Source: Brumimicrobium aurantiacum
Lineage (GTDB): Bacteria; Bacteroidota; Bacteroidia; Flavobacteriales_D; Crocinitomicaceae
Direction: 5' to 3'
Assembly (NCBI RefSeq): GCF_003402975.1
Contig: NZ_QURB01000004.1
Span: 120,966-184,965, forward strand
DNA: 64,000 bases
In this document: positions 35,913 through 44,939 of the stretch, piece after piece
Layout of the letters: each line of letters starts with the position of its first letter
Position numbering within the stretch: position 1 is the stretch's first letter
Notes under the pieces: generated by a model
Told to the model about the DNA's origin: nothing
Database searches by the model: none
What the model saw: the letters and a program-made list of their open reading frames with translations, nothing else
Position numbers and translations under genes: made by a program

Positions 35913-36791
35913 ATGATGAAAACAAAGAATATAGAATATATAGCAGCGCCAAATCCTCCACATTTTGTTGGTGATGGTTTTAGAGTTCATAACTTTATTC
36001 CTGGAGTATCTAGAATGGACATGAAAAGAATGGATCCTTTCATTATGATGGATTACAATTCTCCACATCATTTCCCGCCTTCTGAAACACCAAAAGGAGT
36101 AGATGTTCATCCGCATAAAGGTTTTGAAACAGTGACTATTGCCTACAAAGGAAAAGTAGAACATCACGACAGTAGCGGTGGCGGTGGAGTAATCGGTGAA
36201 GGTGAAGTACAATGGATGACCGCTGGAAAGGGAGTTTTACACAAAGAATTCCATGAAAAAGAATGGAGTAAAAAAGGTGGAGAATTTCAAATGGTTCAAT
36301 TATGGGTTAATCTACCTGCAAAAGATAAAAGTACAGCACCAAAATATCAAGCAGTAGAATATGACAAAATTAAACGTCACACCCTACCCAATGATGCTGG
36401 AACAGTTGAAGTAATTGCAGGTGAATATAATGGAACAAAAGGAAATGCATCGACATTTACACCAATCCACATGATGAATGCAAAATTGAATACAGGTGGA
36501 AAAGCCGACTTTAACTTTCCTGCTGATTATTCAACCGTTTTATTGGTTGTAAAAGGAGCAATCAAAGTAAACGGTGAAAATAAAATTGATACTGATCACT
36601 TGGCATTGATGGCTAGAGACGGTGAAAAGTTTGAAATAGAAGCGTTGGAAGAATCAATCGTTTTGGTTTTAAGTGGTGAACCAATCAACGAACCAATTGC
36701 AGCTCATGGACCTTTCGTCATGAATACACGAGAAGAATTAATTGAAGCATTCCAAGACTTTAATGAAGGGAAATTTGGTGAGCTTAATTGA
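35913..36791 (+). CDS. Pirin family protein (cytosolic)
   Basis: 292 residues, standard pirin length, no signal peptide. Conserved pieces: HVHP-like metal site in GVDVHPHKGFETVTI and VEHHDSSGGGG, GEVQWMTAGKGVLHKEFHEK and the C-terminal GPFVMNTREELIEAFQDF. It is the cytosolic counterpart of the Tat-exported pirin at 2552. It follows a Crp-type regulator, so redox or metabolite regulation is likely but the ligand is unknown. Pirins range from quercetinase to transcription cofactor. Confidence 0.93.
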   Translation: MMKTKNIEYIAAPNPPHFVGDGFRVHNFIPGVSRMDMKRMDPFIMMDYNSPHHFPPSETPKGVDVHPHKGFETVTIAYKGKVEHHDSSGGGGVIGEGEVQWMTAGKGVLHKEFHEKEWSKKGGEFQMVQLWVNLPAKDKSTAPKYQAVEYDKIKRHTLPNDAGTVEVIAGEYNGTKGNASTFTPIHMMNAKLNTGGKADFNFPADYSTVLLVVKGAIKVNGENKIDTDHLALMARDGEKFEIEALEESIVLVLSGEPINEPIAAHGPFVMNTREELIEAFQDFNEGKFGELN

Positions 36792-36799
36792 GAATTGAA

Positions 36800-36846
36800 A
36801 ATTACGAATTGCGAATTAAAAACCATACAATTCGTAATTCGTAATT
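36800..36846. repeat. AATTACGAATT inverted repeat at the end of the MpaB-type gene
   Basis: Arms AATTACGAATTGCGAATT (36800-36817) and AATTCGTAATTCGTAATT (36829-36846) pair at 17 of 18 positions around an 11-base loop. The second arm overlaps the 3' end of the leftward oxygenase gene and encodes its C-terminal residues TNYELYGF; the TAA stop (36816-36818) lies in the first arm and loop edge. The AATTACG unit is an interspersed repeat I recognise from Bacteroidota genomes by pattern only. Confidence 0.85.
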
Positions 36847-38015
36847 GATAAATACTGCTGTAAAATATCCATTTGCAATTTATTCCCACGCCTCACCAAC
36901 TTGTCACGACTAATATATTTCTGCATCATTTGATTACTCAATTTCAGGGTTTTTGGAATAAAATTAGCATTCCAAACTTGTGGTAATTTCAAACGTTCGA
37001 AAACAGCTTTATCCAGCAGAAATTTAGAACTGGAAACATGAATATAATTCAAGAAGTTTCTTTGAAATTGAAATTTTAGAATTGGATTATCTAGGGATTC
37101 TTTTATCAAAGATTGCGCTAAATAAACAGAGTCCTTATCTGCTGGCGGTTGAATTGAAGTCCACAAATAAAAATTTTGAGTTGCTTCTTTTACATTGTTT
37201 GGCAATTCATCAGCAGGAACGCCCAATAAATAAGAAATATATTTCCACAAATGAAAAACACCAAGCTCTTCCTCAGCAGTGAATTGATTACCTAACTTCT
37301 TTAGTCCATGTAAAAACACCAAACTAAAGCCATTGGCGGTTGCTGTCATATCCCACAAATTAAGTGGTTCACCCATAGTTTGTGTATCCCAGTCTTTCAC
37401 GTGTTTTTTCAATTGAAATCTTGCAAAAGCATGAATCATTCTTGTTTTTATGGCATGTTCGTACCCCTTTTGATGAGGCTTCATAGCATCCAATCGTGTG
37501 ACATTCACCCAGAAATCAAGAGTTTCAGACAATCTTTTCAGCGCACCTTTTTTCAAAGCACCTGTAAAAACTAATGGTTTATTGAGATAAGCATAATCAT
37601 AACCGCCCATTAAACTATAATCACGTAGAGACATTAGCGCATCACGACCAGTTTTTATACATGCCTCAGCCCCTAATTTCAACAAGTCATAATCTAACCA
37701 ATCAGGTATGTGTTCTGAAAATTCAAATAGCTTTCTTACACTATCCGGTACATCTTCGTTAGGAGAAATGCCTTCACGAATATATTTTTCTAATTTGAGA
37801 TTCGCTTCTCGAAAGGAATGTTTACTATAGAATTCTCGGATGACCTCATCACCTAATTCATCGGCTTGAAAATACAATTTAGCTTTTGATGCAAAACCTT
37901 CGAAATTGACCTCTACTCCACTCCATTTCAAAATATCATTTCCATTACCATGTTTCCAGTAATCTAAAAAGTGTGGTGCATTTTTATATCGAGGAGAAAT
38001 TGTATTCTGTTCCAT
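36816..38015 (-). CDS. MpaB-like oxygenase (DUF2236 / latex-clearing-protein fold)
   Basis: 399 residues, all-helical. Regions matching the MpaB/rubber-oxygenase (Lcp) family are LGAEACIKTGRDALMSLRDYSLMGGY, RLDAMKPHQKGYEHAIKTRMIHAFAR (holding the conserved Arg/Lys and His expected near the heme) and NLWDMTATANGFSLVFLHGLKKLGN. Members include heme-b rubber oxygenases and uncharacterised oxygenases; substrate here unknown. No signal peptide, so probably cytosolic. The last residues (TNYELYGF) are encoded by the AATTACG repeat, suggesting the repeat inserted at or extended the end of the gene. It converges with the pirin gene. Confidence 0.85.
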   Translation of the reverse strand: MEQNTISPRYKNAPHFLDYWKHGNGNDILKWSGVEVNFEGFASKAKLYFQADELGDEVIREFYSKHSFREANLKLEKYIREGISPNEDVPDSVRKLFEFSEHIPDWLDYDLLKLGAEACIKTGRDALMSLRDYSLMGGYDYAYLNKPLVFTGALKKGALKRLSETLDFWVNVTRLDAMKPHQKGYEHAIKTRMIHAFARFQLKKHVKDWDTQTMGEPLNLWDMTATANGFSLVFLHGLKKLGNQFTAEEELGVFHLWKYISYLLGVPADELPNNVKEATQNFYLWTSIQPPADKDSVYLAQSLIKESLDNPILKFQFQRNFLNYIHVSSSKFLLDKAVFERLKLPQVWNANFIPKTLKLSNQMMQKYISRDKLVRRGNKLQMDILQQYLSITNYELYGF

Positions 38016-38342
38016 AATCCATCTGATTTGGTAAAAACATAAATGTACTCCAGTGAATTAAGATAGAAAAGAATCGGACGATAAAATTTCCAAAAATGAT
38101 TGCCTAGTTTAATGTGATATAATGTAAAGTTAGAAAGTATTTACGAAGAGTTTGAAGGAAAATTCAGAAGGTGTCCTGAAAATTATATTATAAATTATGT
38201 TTTCGATAGAAACGGATTATCTATAAAATGGTTTTGCTTTTTAATCCCTGTTTTTTAAAACTTATTATCTTTAAGGATATAAAAATTAAACGAGTTACCT
38301 TCATTTAAGAAGGAGGTTCATTATAAAATTCAAAAAAAACCG
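38016..38342. other. Intergenic region without recognised gene
   Basis: 327 AT-rich bases between the divergent MpaB-type oxygenase and the antiporter. I see no RNA, repeat or convincing ORF. TATCTTTA at about 38265-38272 is close to the -7 consensus and could serve the antiporter. A GGAGG-like stretch (AAGAAGGAGG, about 38308-38317) precedes the antiporter start by about 30 bases, too far to act as a Shine-Dalgarno for the 38343 ATG. Confidence 0.5.
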
Positions 38343-39881
38343 ATGACTAATACATTTATAATTTCATTTTGTGTCCTCATTATCATGGCATATATTTTTG
38401 ATCTAACGACCTCAAAAACAAAAATACCGTCCGTGATTTTACTTTTACTTTTAGGATGGGGACTACAACAAATCACAGATATTTTTGAAATTACAATGCC
38501 TAATTTAAGTGGATTACTCCCAATTTTAGGAACTATCGGTTTGATTGTAATTGTTCTTGAGGGTGCTTTAGAACTGGAATTTAATAAGTCCAAACTCCCC
38601 GTTTTGAAAAAATCCCTTATCGTCGCCTTAATTCCGATGGTGGTATTAGGATTTCTACTTGCCGGTGCATTTTATTACTATCAAGTTCATTTTACAGGAG
38701 GAACAGTTGATCCAGACTTTAGAAAAGCATTGATTGGAGCTATTCCATTAACAGTAATTAGTTCTGCTATTGCTATTCCAAGTGCAGTAAATTTAGGAAA
38801 AAAGAATAAGGAGTTTGTGACCTATGAAAGTAGTTTATCAGATATTCTTGGGGTATTATTCTTTGACTTCATGTTTAGAAATGCGACTATTAATTTCGAA
38901 TCAGTATATATGTTCTTACTTCAACTGATTCTAATTGCATTGGTTTCATTCTTTGCAACAGTAGGTTTATCATACTTATTAGCCAAAATAAACCACCAAA
39001 TTAAGTTTGTCCCGATTATCATTTTGGTTATTTTAATCTATACTATTTCTAAAATCTACCACTTACCAGCATTAATTTTCATTATGCTCTTTGGTATGTT
39101 CTTAGGGAATTTAGAAGAAATAAAACGCATCAAATTTATTCGTCGTTTTAAGTTAAAAAAGTTAGAAAATGAGGTCACGAAGTTTCATGAAATCCTTGCA
39201 GAAGGTACATTCTTGGTGCGTGTAATGTTCTTCCTTTTATTTGGTTTTTTGATCAATACAGAAGAGCTATTAGACTTGGAAACGTTTTATTGGGCCCTAG
39301 GGATCGTAGGATTGATTTTCCTAATTCGATTTATCCAGCTCAAGGCTTCTGGACTTCCGGCAATGCCATTAATGTTTGTGGCTCCTCGTGGGTTAATCAC
39401 CATTTTACTTTTCTTATACATCAATCCTGAAGACAATATTGCAATTGTGAATGAAACCTTGATTACTCAGGTTATTCTACTTACTGTTATCATCATGATG
39501 TTTGGCCTTATGTCCAATAAAAATGTTGAAAAAGAGGACACTTTCCTTTCTAAAATTAAAGAAAGAATGTCCATGGCTTCTTTTGATGCCAATAGAGATT
39601 TAAAAACTGAAACAGTGACCAAATCTTCATCAGAACAGAAAGAGGCTGAAGCTAAAAAAACTAAATCTGAAGCAGATCATAGCCAAGATGAAATCATTAA
39701 AACCATTAATGAAGCCAAGGAAGTAGTAACTGATAAAATCACTTCCGAAATTTCATCTAATGTTAAGGAAACGGATGAAGAAAAAGACAAGAAATATAAT
39801 GAGTCTGATAATGAGCATTTTGAGGATAAAAACATTGACGATAAAGACAATGATGAGGATAGTAAAGATGAGAAAAAATAG
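38343..39881 (+). CDS. Cation:proton antiporter (CPA family) with long charged tail
   Basis: 512 residues. About twelve transmembrane segments (to about residue 395), with LLLLGWGLQQITD, GTIGLIVIVLEGALELEF (the conserved E-containing TM), AIPSAVNLGKKNKEFVTYESSLSDILGVLFFD and LFGFLINTEELLDLE characteristic of CPA1/NhaP-like carriers. A ~110-residue hydrophilic tail starting near residue 400 is rich in Lys, Glu and Asp and ends in a strongly acidic run (EDKNIDDKDNDEDSKDEKK). No nucleotide-binding or Usp domain is visible in the tail. The ion (Na+ or K+) cannot be assigned. Confidence 0.88.
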   Translation: MTNTFIISFCVLIIMAYIFDLTTSKTKIPSVILLLLLGWGLQQITDIFEITMPNLSGLLPILGTIGLIVIVLEGALELEFNKSKLPVLKKSLIVALIPMVVLGFLLAGAFYYYQVHFTGGTVDPDFRKALIGAIPLTVISSAIAIPSAVNLGKKNKEFVTYESSLSDILGVLFFDFMFRNATINFESVYMFLLQLILIALVSFFATVGLSYLLAKINHQIKFVPIIILVILIYTISKIYHLPALIFIMLFGMFLGNLEEIKRIKFIRRFKLKKLENEVTKFHEILAEGTFLVRVMFFLLFGFLINTEELLDLETFYWALGIVGLIFLIRFIQLKASGLPAMPLMFVAPRGLITILLFLYINPEDNIAIVNETLITQVILLTVIIMMFGLMSNKNVEKEDTFLSKIKERMSMASFDANRDLKTETVTKSSSEQKEAEAKKTKSEADHSQDEIIKTINEAKEVVTDKITSEISSNVKETDEEKDKKYNESDNEHFEDKNIDDKDNDEDSKDEKK

Positions 39882-39929
39882 GTGCTTTTGGCTTAACAAT
39901 TGTTATGCTTAATTTAGACATGAACAAAT

Positions 39930-39970
39930 AAATATGGCTAGATCATTACTAATCCAGCCATATTTTTTAA
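39930..39970. terminator. Bidirectional terminator after the antiporter
   Basis: AAATATGGCT (39930-39939) pairs with AGCCATATTT (39956-39965); inner GAT/ATC bases can add to the stem. A T-run follows on the plus strand. It ends the antiporter transcript, and its AT arms could serve the leftward T9SS gene at 40090 as well. Confidence 0.75.
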
Positions 39971-40089
39971 AACAAAGATCAACATTTTATTCTATCACAA
40001 GTTTATTTGCTCATAGCCACCCTTTTTGATAAAATAAGTCACCTCAATCTTCTCGAGTAAATCAAGGTAACAGAGTAACACTAAAACTC

Positions 40090-42618
40090 CTAAAGCACAA
40101 CTACTTTTAAAGGAGCAAATTCAAGTTTATCATTTAACAATTTGATGAAATATGTTCCTTTTTGCAAATCTAAATTATTAATTTTAAAATGCGTTGTCCC
40201 TAGAGCAATATCAACATTTTTAGAAAGAAGAACTTTACCCGTTACATCGGTTAAAATGAGTGGCACATCTTTATAATCCGCATTACTTAGTACTTCTACA
40301 GTAAATTGTCCTTGATTAGGATTTGGAAAAACCTTAATTTCATTTTTGATATTATCACAAATGACACTAATTGGACCATAAACTCTTTCTTTTCCATCAA
40401 GATCAATTTGTTTGAGTCGGTAATACTTTACGCTAGCAGTTAATTGATCATCTATTTGACGATAAGTTCTTGAAATACTCGAATTACCTGCTGCCTTTTG
40501 CATTCCCATCTCTTCCCATTCTATTCCATCTCTGCTACTTTCTATAACAAAATAATCTGAGTTTTGCTCGGAAGCAGTTTCCCATTCCAATTTAATTACA
40601 TCATTACACCTTGCAGAGAAACTAGTTAATTCTATAGGAAGAGCAGACCCACCATTATTTTTATGTAAAAAGAATTCTGAAAATTGATTGATATTAAAAT
40701 CTACATATTCAGTATTACTTAAACCATAGAGGTTCGCCCCTCCTCCTGCACGTAAAACAGCACGAATATTACTTGAACAATCGGATTGATTGGCTACTCC
40801 ATTTTCTGTGGAACCCGTTATTTTAGTCAACATCAAGTTACTATTGGTTGCAGGGTTTAATGATCCTCCATCAAAATTATTACTGGTAGTACTGTTTTCA
40901 GCTTCATCATTTAACTTCACTAAATCACTTTCGGCATAGGGTAAGCGAACTGAAATAGAATTTCCAAAATCATGTCCATTAGGATAAGCGCTGGAAACCA
41001 TCACCCACCTTCTCCCCATATAAGCTGTATGATAAATTGGATTAGAAGAGGTACATGACTCCATCACTAAAGGTAATCCTAAAAATGATTCCATGGTTAC
41101 ATTACCAAGATCAATACCATTTGGATTTATTGAAGCTATTAGTTCATTCTGATCATTATAGAAATCATTCCATTCAGAGCCTTTAACGTAGCATGTTTTT
41201 TGCGTACTTCCCGATAAAGCTGTTGGAGTTATTTTAGTAATACTTACCTTCAAATCTGAATCTCCAGATCCTTCAAAGGTGTGAAACTCTACTTTTGAAC
41301 TTCCGTCCAAGTCTACAACAAAATTAGTAGTGCCATCACAACTATATTGAGAATTGTTTGAGTTACTATACGCTCCAGGACTTCCATCCCAAACAGCACA
41401 TGACCAAATTCTGTTTCCATTAATGAATAATCGTGTTTCGTCATCCCAGTTATGAAATTTAAATGTATACTTCCCACACGGAAAACCTATTCGTTTATGT
41501 ACAACAGTATGATTATCTTTTGTTAAATCATTACATCCTTGCCATAGATCCCCATTATTGAGGGTACTACCAGCAAAAACGGGAGACTCATTTCCCCTCC
41601 AAAATTGCTCTGTGTCTACTCCATAATCTGCAGCGCTTAAGGCCGGTTGTTTGTAATAGCCACGATAAGAATTATTACTTAAAGTTGTACTTGACCCATT
41701 ATAAGCATAAACATTCCAAAAGTTATCACCGAAATCGGATGGATTTCCTGCTATCGCTCCACCTATATCAATATGAACATCATCTGTGGCTGAGCAACCT
41801 TCCGAAGTCACCGTCAATGTATAATCTGTTGCAACAGTTGGATTAACCTCTGGGGTTAAGGTATTGCCTCCACTCACAATAGGCCCACCCGACCAAGAAT
41901 ATGAAGGATTAGGATCATTGGCAAGAAAAGAACCATTTAAGACAATACTATTTACACCACAATCATATTGGTCGGTTCCAGCATTTACTGCTGAAGCAAA
42001 GGATTGATCATTATAAGCAAATGAAACACGACTGTTCCCCGTTCGTTCAAAATATTCGAGTACCAAATTCACCGAACCATTTAAAGTAATAGGATTTGAG
42101 GTAACCGTTGCATAACTTGAGTTCGTCCATTTTGACACTAGCCAAGTAACCCCACCATCGATGCTTAATCTCACTCCATCATCACCACCGATAACAAAGG
42201 TATAAACACCACAAACGAATTCCTTCTTCATCTTATAGCGAACTGCAAAATAATCATTGTTGACACAACTAGGATTTGACGAACCATTATTTCTATCAAA
42301 AACCTCATTTTCTATAACATAACCTCTATAATCATTAGACTCAGGAGAGGATATTGGGCTATTGAATGAGCTATGTTGATAGACATATCCTATCCATTTT
42401 CCTGTTCCATAATCCGTTTGATTTCCTCCAGAATTACATGTTTGTGCTACTGATTTAGAAGCGATTGAACTTAAAAACAAAAACACTAAAAGTAGACACT
42501 TTATCTTAGTAAATACTGGATTAATTGTGCAGTAGAAATAAGGTACATTAAACTTTAAGCTATATAGTGATCCGTTCATAAAACTAGTAATTTCATCTGC
42601 TAACAAACATAGATACAA
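40090..42618 (-). CDS. Large T9SS type A surface protein with PA14-like domains
   Basis: 842 residues. The signal peptide (KCLLLVFLFLSSIASKSVAQ) ends near residue 59, preceded by an unusually long N-terminal extension; the internal ATG at 42579 (residue 14) is an alternative start, and a start beyond is possible. Two PA14/GLEYA-like beta modules are visible (FVIGGDDGVRLSIDGGVTWL; FKFHNWDDETRLFINGNRIW), separated by an Ig-like domain. A long Ser/Asn-rich region follows, then FN3-like (LTSFSARCNDVIKLEWETASEQNSDYFVIES), and a type A sorting domain (VFPNPNQGQFTVEVLS, LILTDVTGKVLLSKN, LQKGTYFIKLLNDKLEFAPLKVVVL). Predicted outer-surface glycan-binding or adhesive protein (inference). Confidence 0.85.
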   Translation of the reverse strand: MYLCLLADEITSFMNGSLYSLKFNVPYFYCTINPVFTKIKCLLLVFLFLSSIASKSVAQTCNSGGNQTDYGTGKWIGYVYQHSSFNSPISSPESNDYRGYVIENEVFDRNNGSSNPSCVNNDYFAVRYKMKKEFVCGVYTFVIGGDDGVRLSIDGGVTWLVSKWTNSSYATVTSNPITLNGSVNLVLEYFERTGNSRVSFAYNDQSFASAVNAGTDQYDCGVNSIVLNGSFLANDPNPSYSWSGGPIVSGGNTLTPEVNPTVATDYTLTVTSEGCSATDDVHIDIGGAIAGNPSDFGDNFWNVYAYNGSSTTLSNNSYRGYYKQPALSAADYGVDTEQFWRGNESPVFAGSTLNNGDLWQGCNDLTKDNHTVVHKRIGFPCGKYTFKFHNWDDETRLFINGNRIWSCAVWDGSPGAYSNSNNSQYSCDGTTNFVVDLDGSSKVEFHTFEGSGDSDLKVSITKITPTALSGSTQKTCYVKGSEWNDFYNDQNELIASINPNGIDLGNVTMESFLGLPLVMESCTSSNPIYHTAYMGRRWVMVSSAYPNGHDFGNSISVRLPYAESDLVKLNDEAENSTTSNNFDGGSLNPATNSNLMLTKITGSTENGVANQSDCSSNIRAVLRAGGGANLYGLSNTEYVDFNINQFSEFFLHKNNGGSALPIELTSFSARCNDVIKLEWETASEQNSDYFVIESSRDGIEWEEMGMQKAAGNSSISRTYRQIDDQLTASVKYYRLKQIDLDGKERVYGPISVICDNIKNEIKVFPNPNQGQFTVEVLSNADYKDVPLILTDVTGKVLLSKNVDIALGTTHFKINNLDLQKGTYFIKLLNDKLEFAPLKVVVL

Positions 42619-42676
42619 TTACTTAAAAATAAAAGCTTATCACCTTTTAAAATCACAAAAAATCATCAAAAAAAAA

Positions 42677-42697
42677 AGCCCTCAATCAATGAGGACT
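42677..42697 (-). terminator. Terminator of accD
   Basis: AGCCCTCA (42677-42684) pairs with TGAGGACT (42690-42697), with one G-T wobble, five-base loop. On the minus strand the hairpin is followed by a T-run (A-run on plus at about 42668-42677). It ends the leftward accD(-fbaA) transcript. Confidence 0.8.
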
Positions 42698-42724
42698 TTC
42701 AAAGTAAAATATTAAAAAATATGC

Positions 42725-43570
42725 TTAATTCATAAAGAATCTTACAGATTTTGAAACTTCTTTTTTCAGGTCATGTCTTTCAACAATATAATCTAAGAAT
42801 CCATGCTCTAAAACAAATTCAGAACGTTGGAATCCAGGCGGCAAATCTCTACCAATTGTTTCTTTCACTACACGTGGACCAGCAAATGCAATTAACGCGT
42901 CTGGTTCTGCTATATTAATATCTCCCAACATTGCAAAAGATGCTGTAACTCCTCCCGTTGTAGGATCAGTTAGGAAAGAAATATATGGTAATTTTGCTTC
43001 TGAAAGTTGATTCAATTTAGCACTTACTTTTGCCATTTGCATCAATGACAATCCTGCTTCCATCATTCTAGCTCCACCAGATTTGGAAACAATCATAAAT
43101 GGTGCTTTCAATTTAATGGCTTTATCAATTGCTCGTGCAATCTTTTCACCCATTACAGAACCAAGAGAACCTCCGATAAAACTAAAGTCCATTGCTGCAA
43201 TAACGAAATCTTGACCATCGATTTTACCATAAGCTGTACGAATTGCATCTGTTAAACCAGATTTCTTTTGCGTTTGCTTAATACGGTCTACATATTTCTT
43301 AGTATCTTCAAATTCAAGTGGGTCACCTGATTTCAATTTCTTATCAATTTCCTTGTATTTCGCATCATCAAAAAAGAGCTGGAAATACTCCTCGGAACCA
43401 ATGCGCTCATGAAAACTACATCTCTCACAAACGAAAAAGTTTGAAATATGGTCTTCAGTAGTTACTACAGTTTGACACTTTGGACATTTGTACCATAAAC
43501 CTTCAGGGGTCTCCTTCTTGTCTTTGGTTGATGTCTGAATTCCTTCTAATTTTCTCTTAAACCAAACCAT
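42725..43570 (-). CDS. accD: Acetyl-CoA carboxylase carboxyltransferase subunit beta
   Basis: 281 residues. N-terminal zinc ribbon with four Cys (Cys29, Cys32, Cys48, Cys51), then the carboxyltransferase core: FSFIGGSLGSVMGEKIARAI, MIVSKSGGARMMEAGLSLMQM, DPTTGGVTASFAMLGDINIAEPDALIAFAGPRVVKETI. It makes malonyl-CoA with AccA, biotin carboxylase and BCCP; those genes are not here. fbaA lies 50 bases upstream on the same strand, a pairing that recurs in Bacteroidota, so they may be co-transcribed. Confidence 0.96.
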   Translation of the reverse strand: MVWFKRKLEGIQTSTKDKKETPEGLWYKCPKCQTVVTTEDHISNFFVCERCSFHERIGSEEYFQLFFDDAKYKEIDKKLKSGDPLEFEDTKKYVDRIKQTQKKSGLTDAIRTAYGKIDGQDFVIAAMDFSFIGGSLGSVMGEKIARAIDKAIKLKAPFMIVSKSGGARMMEAGLSLMQMAKVSAKLNQLSEAKLPYISFLTDPTTGGVTASFAMLGDINIAEPDALIAFAGPRVVKETIGRDLPPGFQRSEFVLEHGFLDYIVERHDLKKEVSKSVRFFMN

Positions 43571-43622
43571 GATTTTCTATTTTTATATCACTAAATATAG
43601 CGAATATTTTTATCAAGTTATA

Positions 43623-44690
43623 TTATAAGGTGTCGATATTGTTTAGGTCTTCGAAAGATTTCGTTAATCTTCTAACGAATGCTGTCTCTCCTTCTCTCAA
43701 CCATTTACGTGGATCATAATATTTTTTATTTGGCAAATCTTCTCCTTCAGGGTTTCCGATTTGAGTCGCCAAATAATCTTTATGTTTCACCATGTAATCA
43801 CGAACACCTTCGTTAAATGCATACTGCATATCAGTATCTAAATTCATTTTGATTACACCATAACCAATTGCTTCACGGATTTCTTCTACTGTTGATCCCG
43901 ATCCACCATGGAATACAAAATCTACTGGATTCTCTCCTGTATTGTATTTCTCTTGAATGTACTCTTGTGAGTTTTTCAAGATTTTCGGTGTTAAAACAAC
44001 ATTCCCTGGACGGTAAACACCATGAACATTACCAAAAGCTGCAGCAATCGTAAATTTATCGCTAATTTTCGATAACTCTTCATAAGCATAAGCAACTTCT
44101 TCTGGCTGTGTATATAGTTTTGATGCATCAACATCTGTATTGTCTACTCCGTCTTCTTCTCCACCTGTAATTCCTAATTCAATCTCCAAAGTCATTCCCA
44201 TTTTGCTCATTCGCTCAAGGTAACTTTTACAAATTTCGATGTTCTCTTCAATTGGTTCTTCTGACAAATCAATCATGTGAGAACTAAACAATGGCTTACC
44301 TGTTCTAGCGAATTCCTCTTCACTTGCAGTCAATAAACCATCAATCCATGGCAATAATTTCTTTGCACAGTGATCTGTATGTAAAATAACAGTCGCTCCA
44401 TATAATTCTGCCATTAAATGAATATGACGCGCCCCAGCAATACATCCAGCAATTGAAGCTTGTTCATTTTCATTTGAAAGTGATTTTCCAGCATTAAATA
44501 TTCCTCCTCCATTTGAGAATTGAATAATAATTGGTCCATTCACCTTTGCAGCGGTTTCTAAACATGCATTGATAGAACTTGAGCTAACAACGTTTACAGC
44601 AGGTAAAGCAAAGTTATTTTCCTTCGCGTATTTGAATATTTTCTGAACTTCATCCCCCGTTGCAACTCCGGGCTTTATTGAATGTGGCAT
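43623..44690 (-). CDS. fbaA: Class II fructose-bisphosphate aldolase
   Basis: 355 residues, full length for class IIA. The zinc ligands are in VILHTDHCAKK (His, Asp) and AAFGNVHGVYRPGNV (His), with the third His in FVFHGGSGS. KMNLDTDMQYAF is the C-terminal substrate region. It cleaves fructose-1,6-bisphosphate in glycolysis and works in reverse in gluconeogenesis. First gene of the leftward fbaA-accD unit. A TACCTTTG box (about 44715-44722, minus strand) may be the promoter, although its -33 element is unclear. Confidence 0.96.
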   Translation of the reverse strand: MPHSIKPGVATGDEVQKIFKYAKENNFALPAVNVVSSSSINACLETAAKVNGPIIIQFSNGGGIFNAGKSLSNENEQASIAGCIAGARHIHLMAELYGATVILHTDHCAKKLLPWIDGLLTASEEEFARTGKPLFSSHMIDLSEEPIEENIEICKSYLERMSKMGMTLEIELGITGGEEDGVDNTDVDASKLYTQPEEVAYAYEELSKISDKFTIAAAFGNVHGVYRPGNVVLTPKILKNSQEYIQEKYNTGENPVDFVFHGGSGSTVEEIREAIGYGVIKMNLDTDMQYAFNEGVRDYMVKHKDYLATQIGNPEGEDLPNKKYYDPRKWLREGETAFVRRLTKSFEDLNNIDTL

Positions 44691-44939
44691 ATTTTTATTG
44701 TTTTTTAGGAAAGCAAAGGTAATAAATATCTTTCATTAGAAATAGTTCAAAGTTAGGATAGCTCCATTTTTTTATTGAAAACTAGTCCTACTTCAGTATT
44801 TCATAAATAAAAACTTTATATTTTTCTACTTAAAAACGCTAGAGTTTCAATTAATGATTCTTCTAAATTCACCTCCAATAAAGCCATATCATCATTATTT
44901 TTTATAAATTCACTTTTTCATAATTTAAAGATCAAAACA

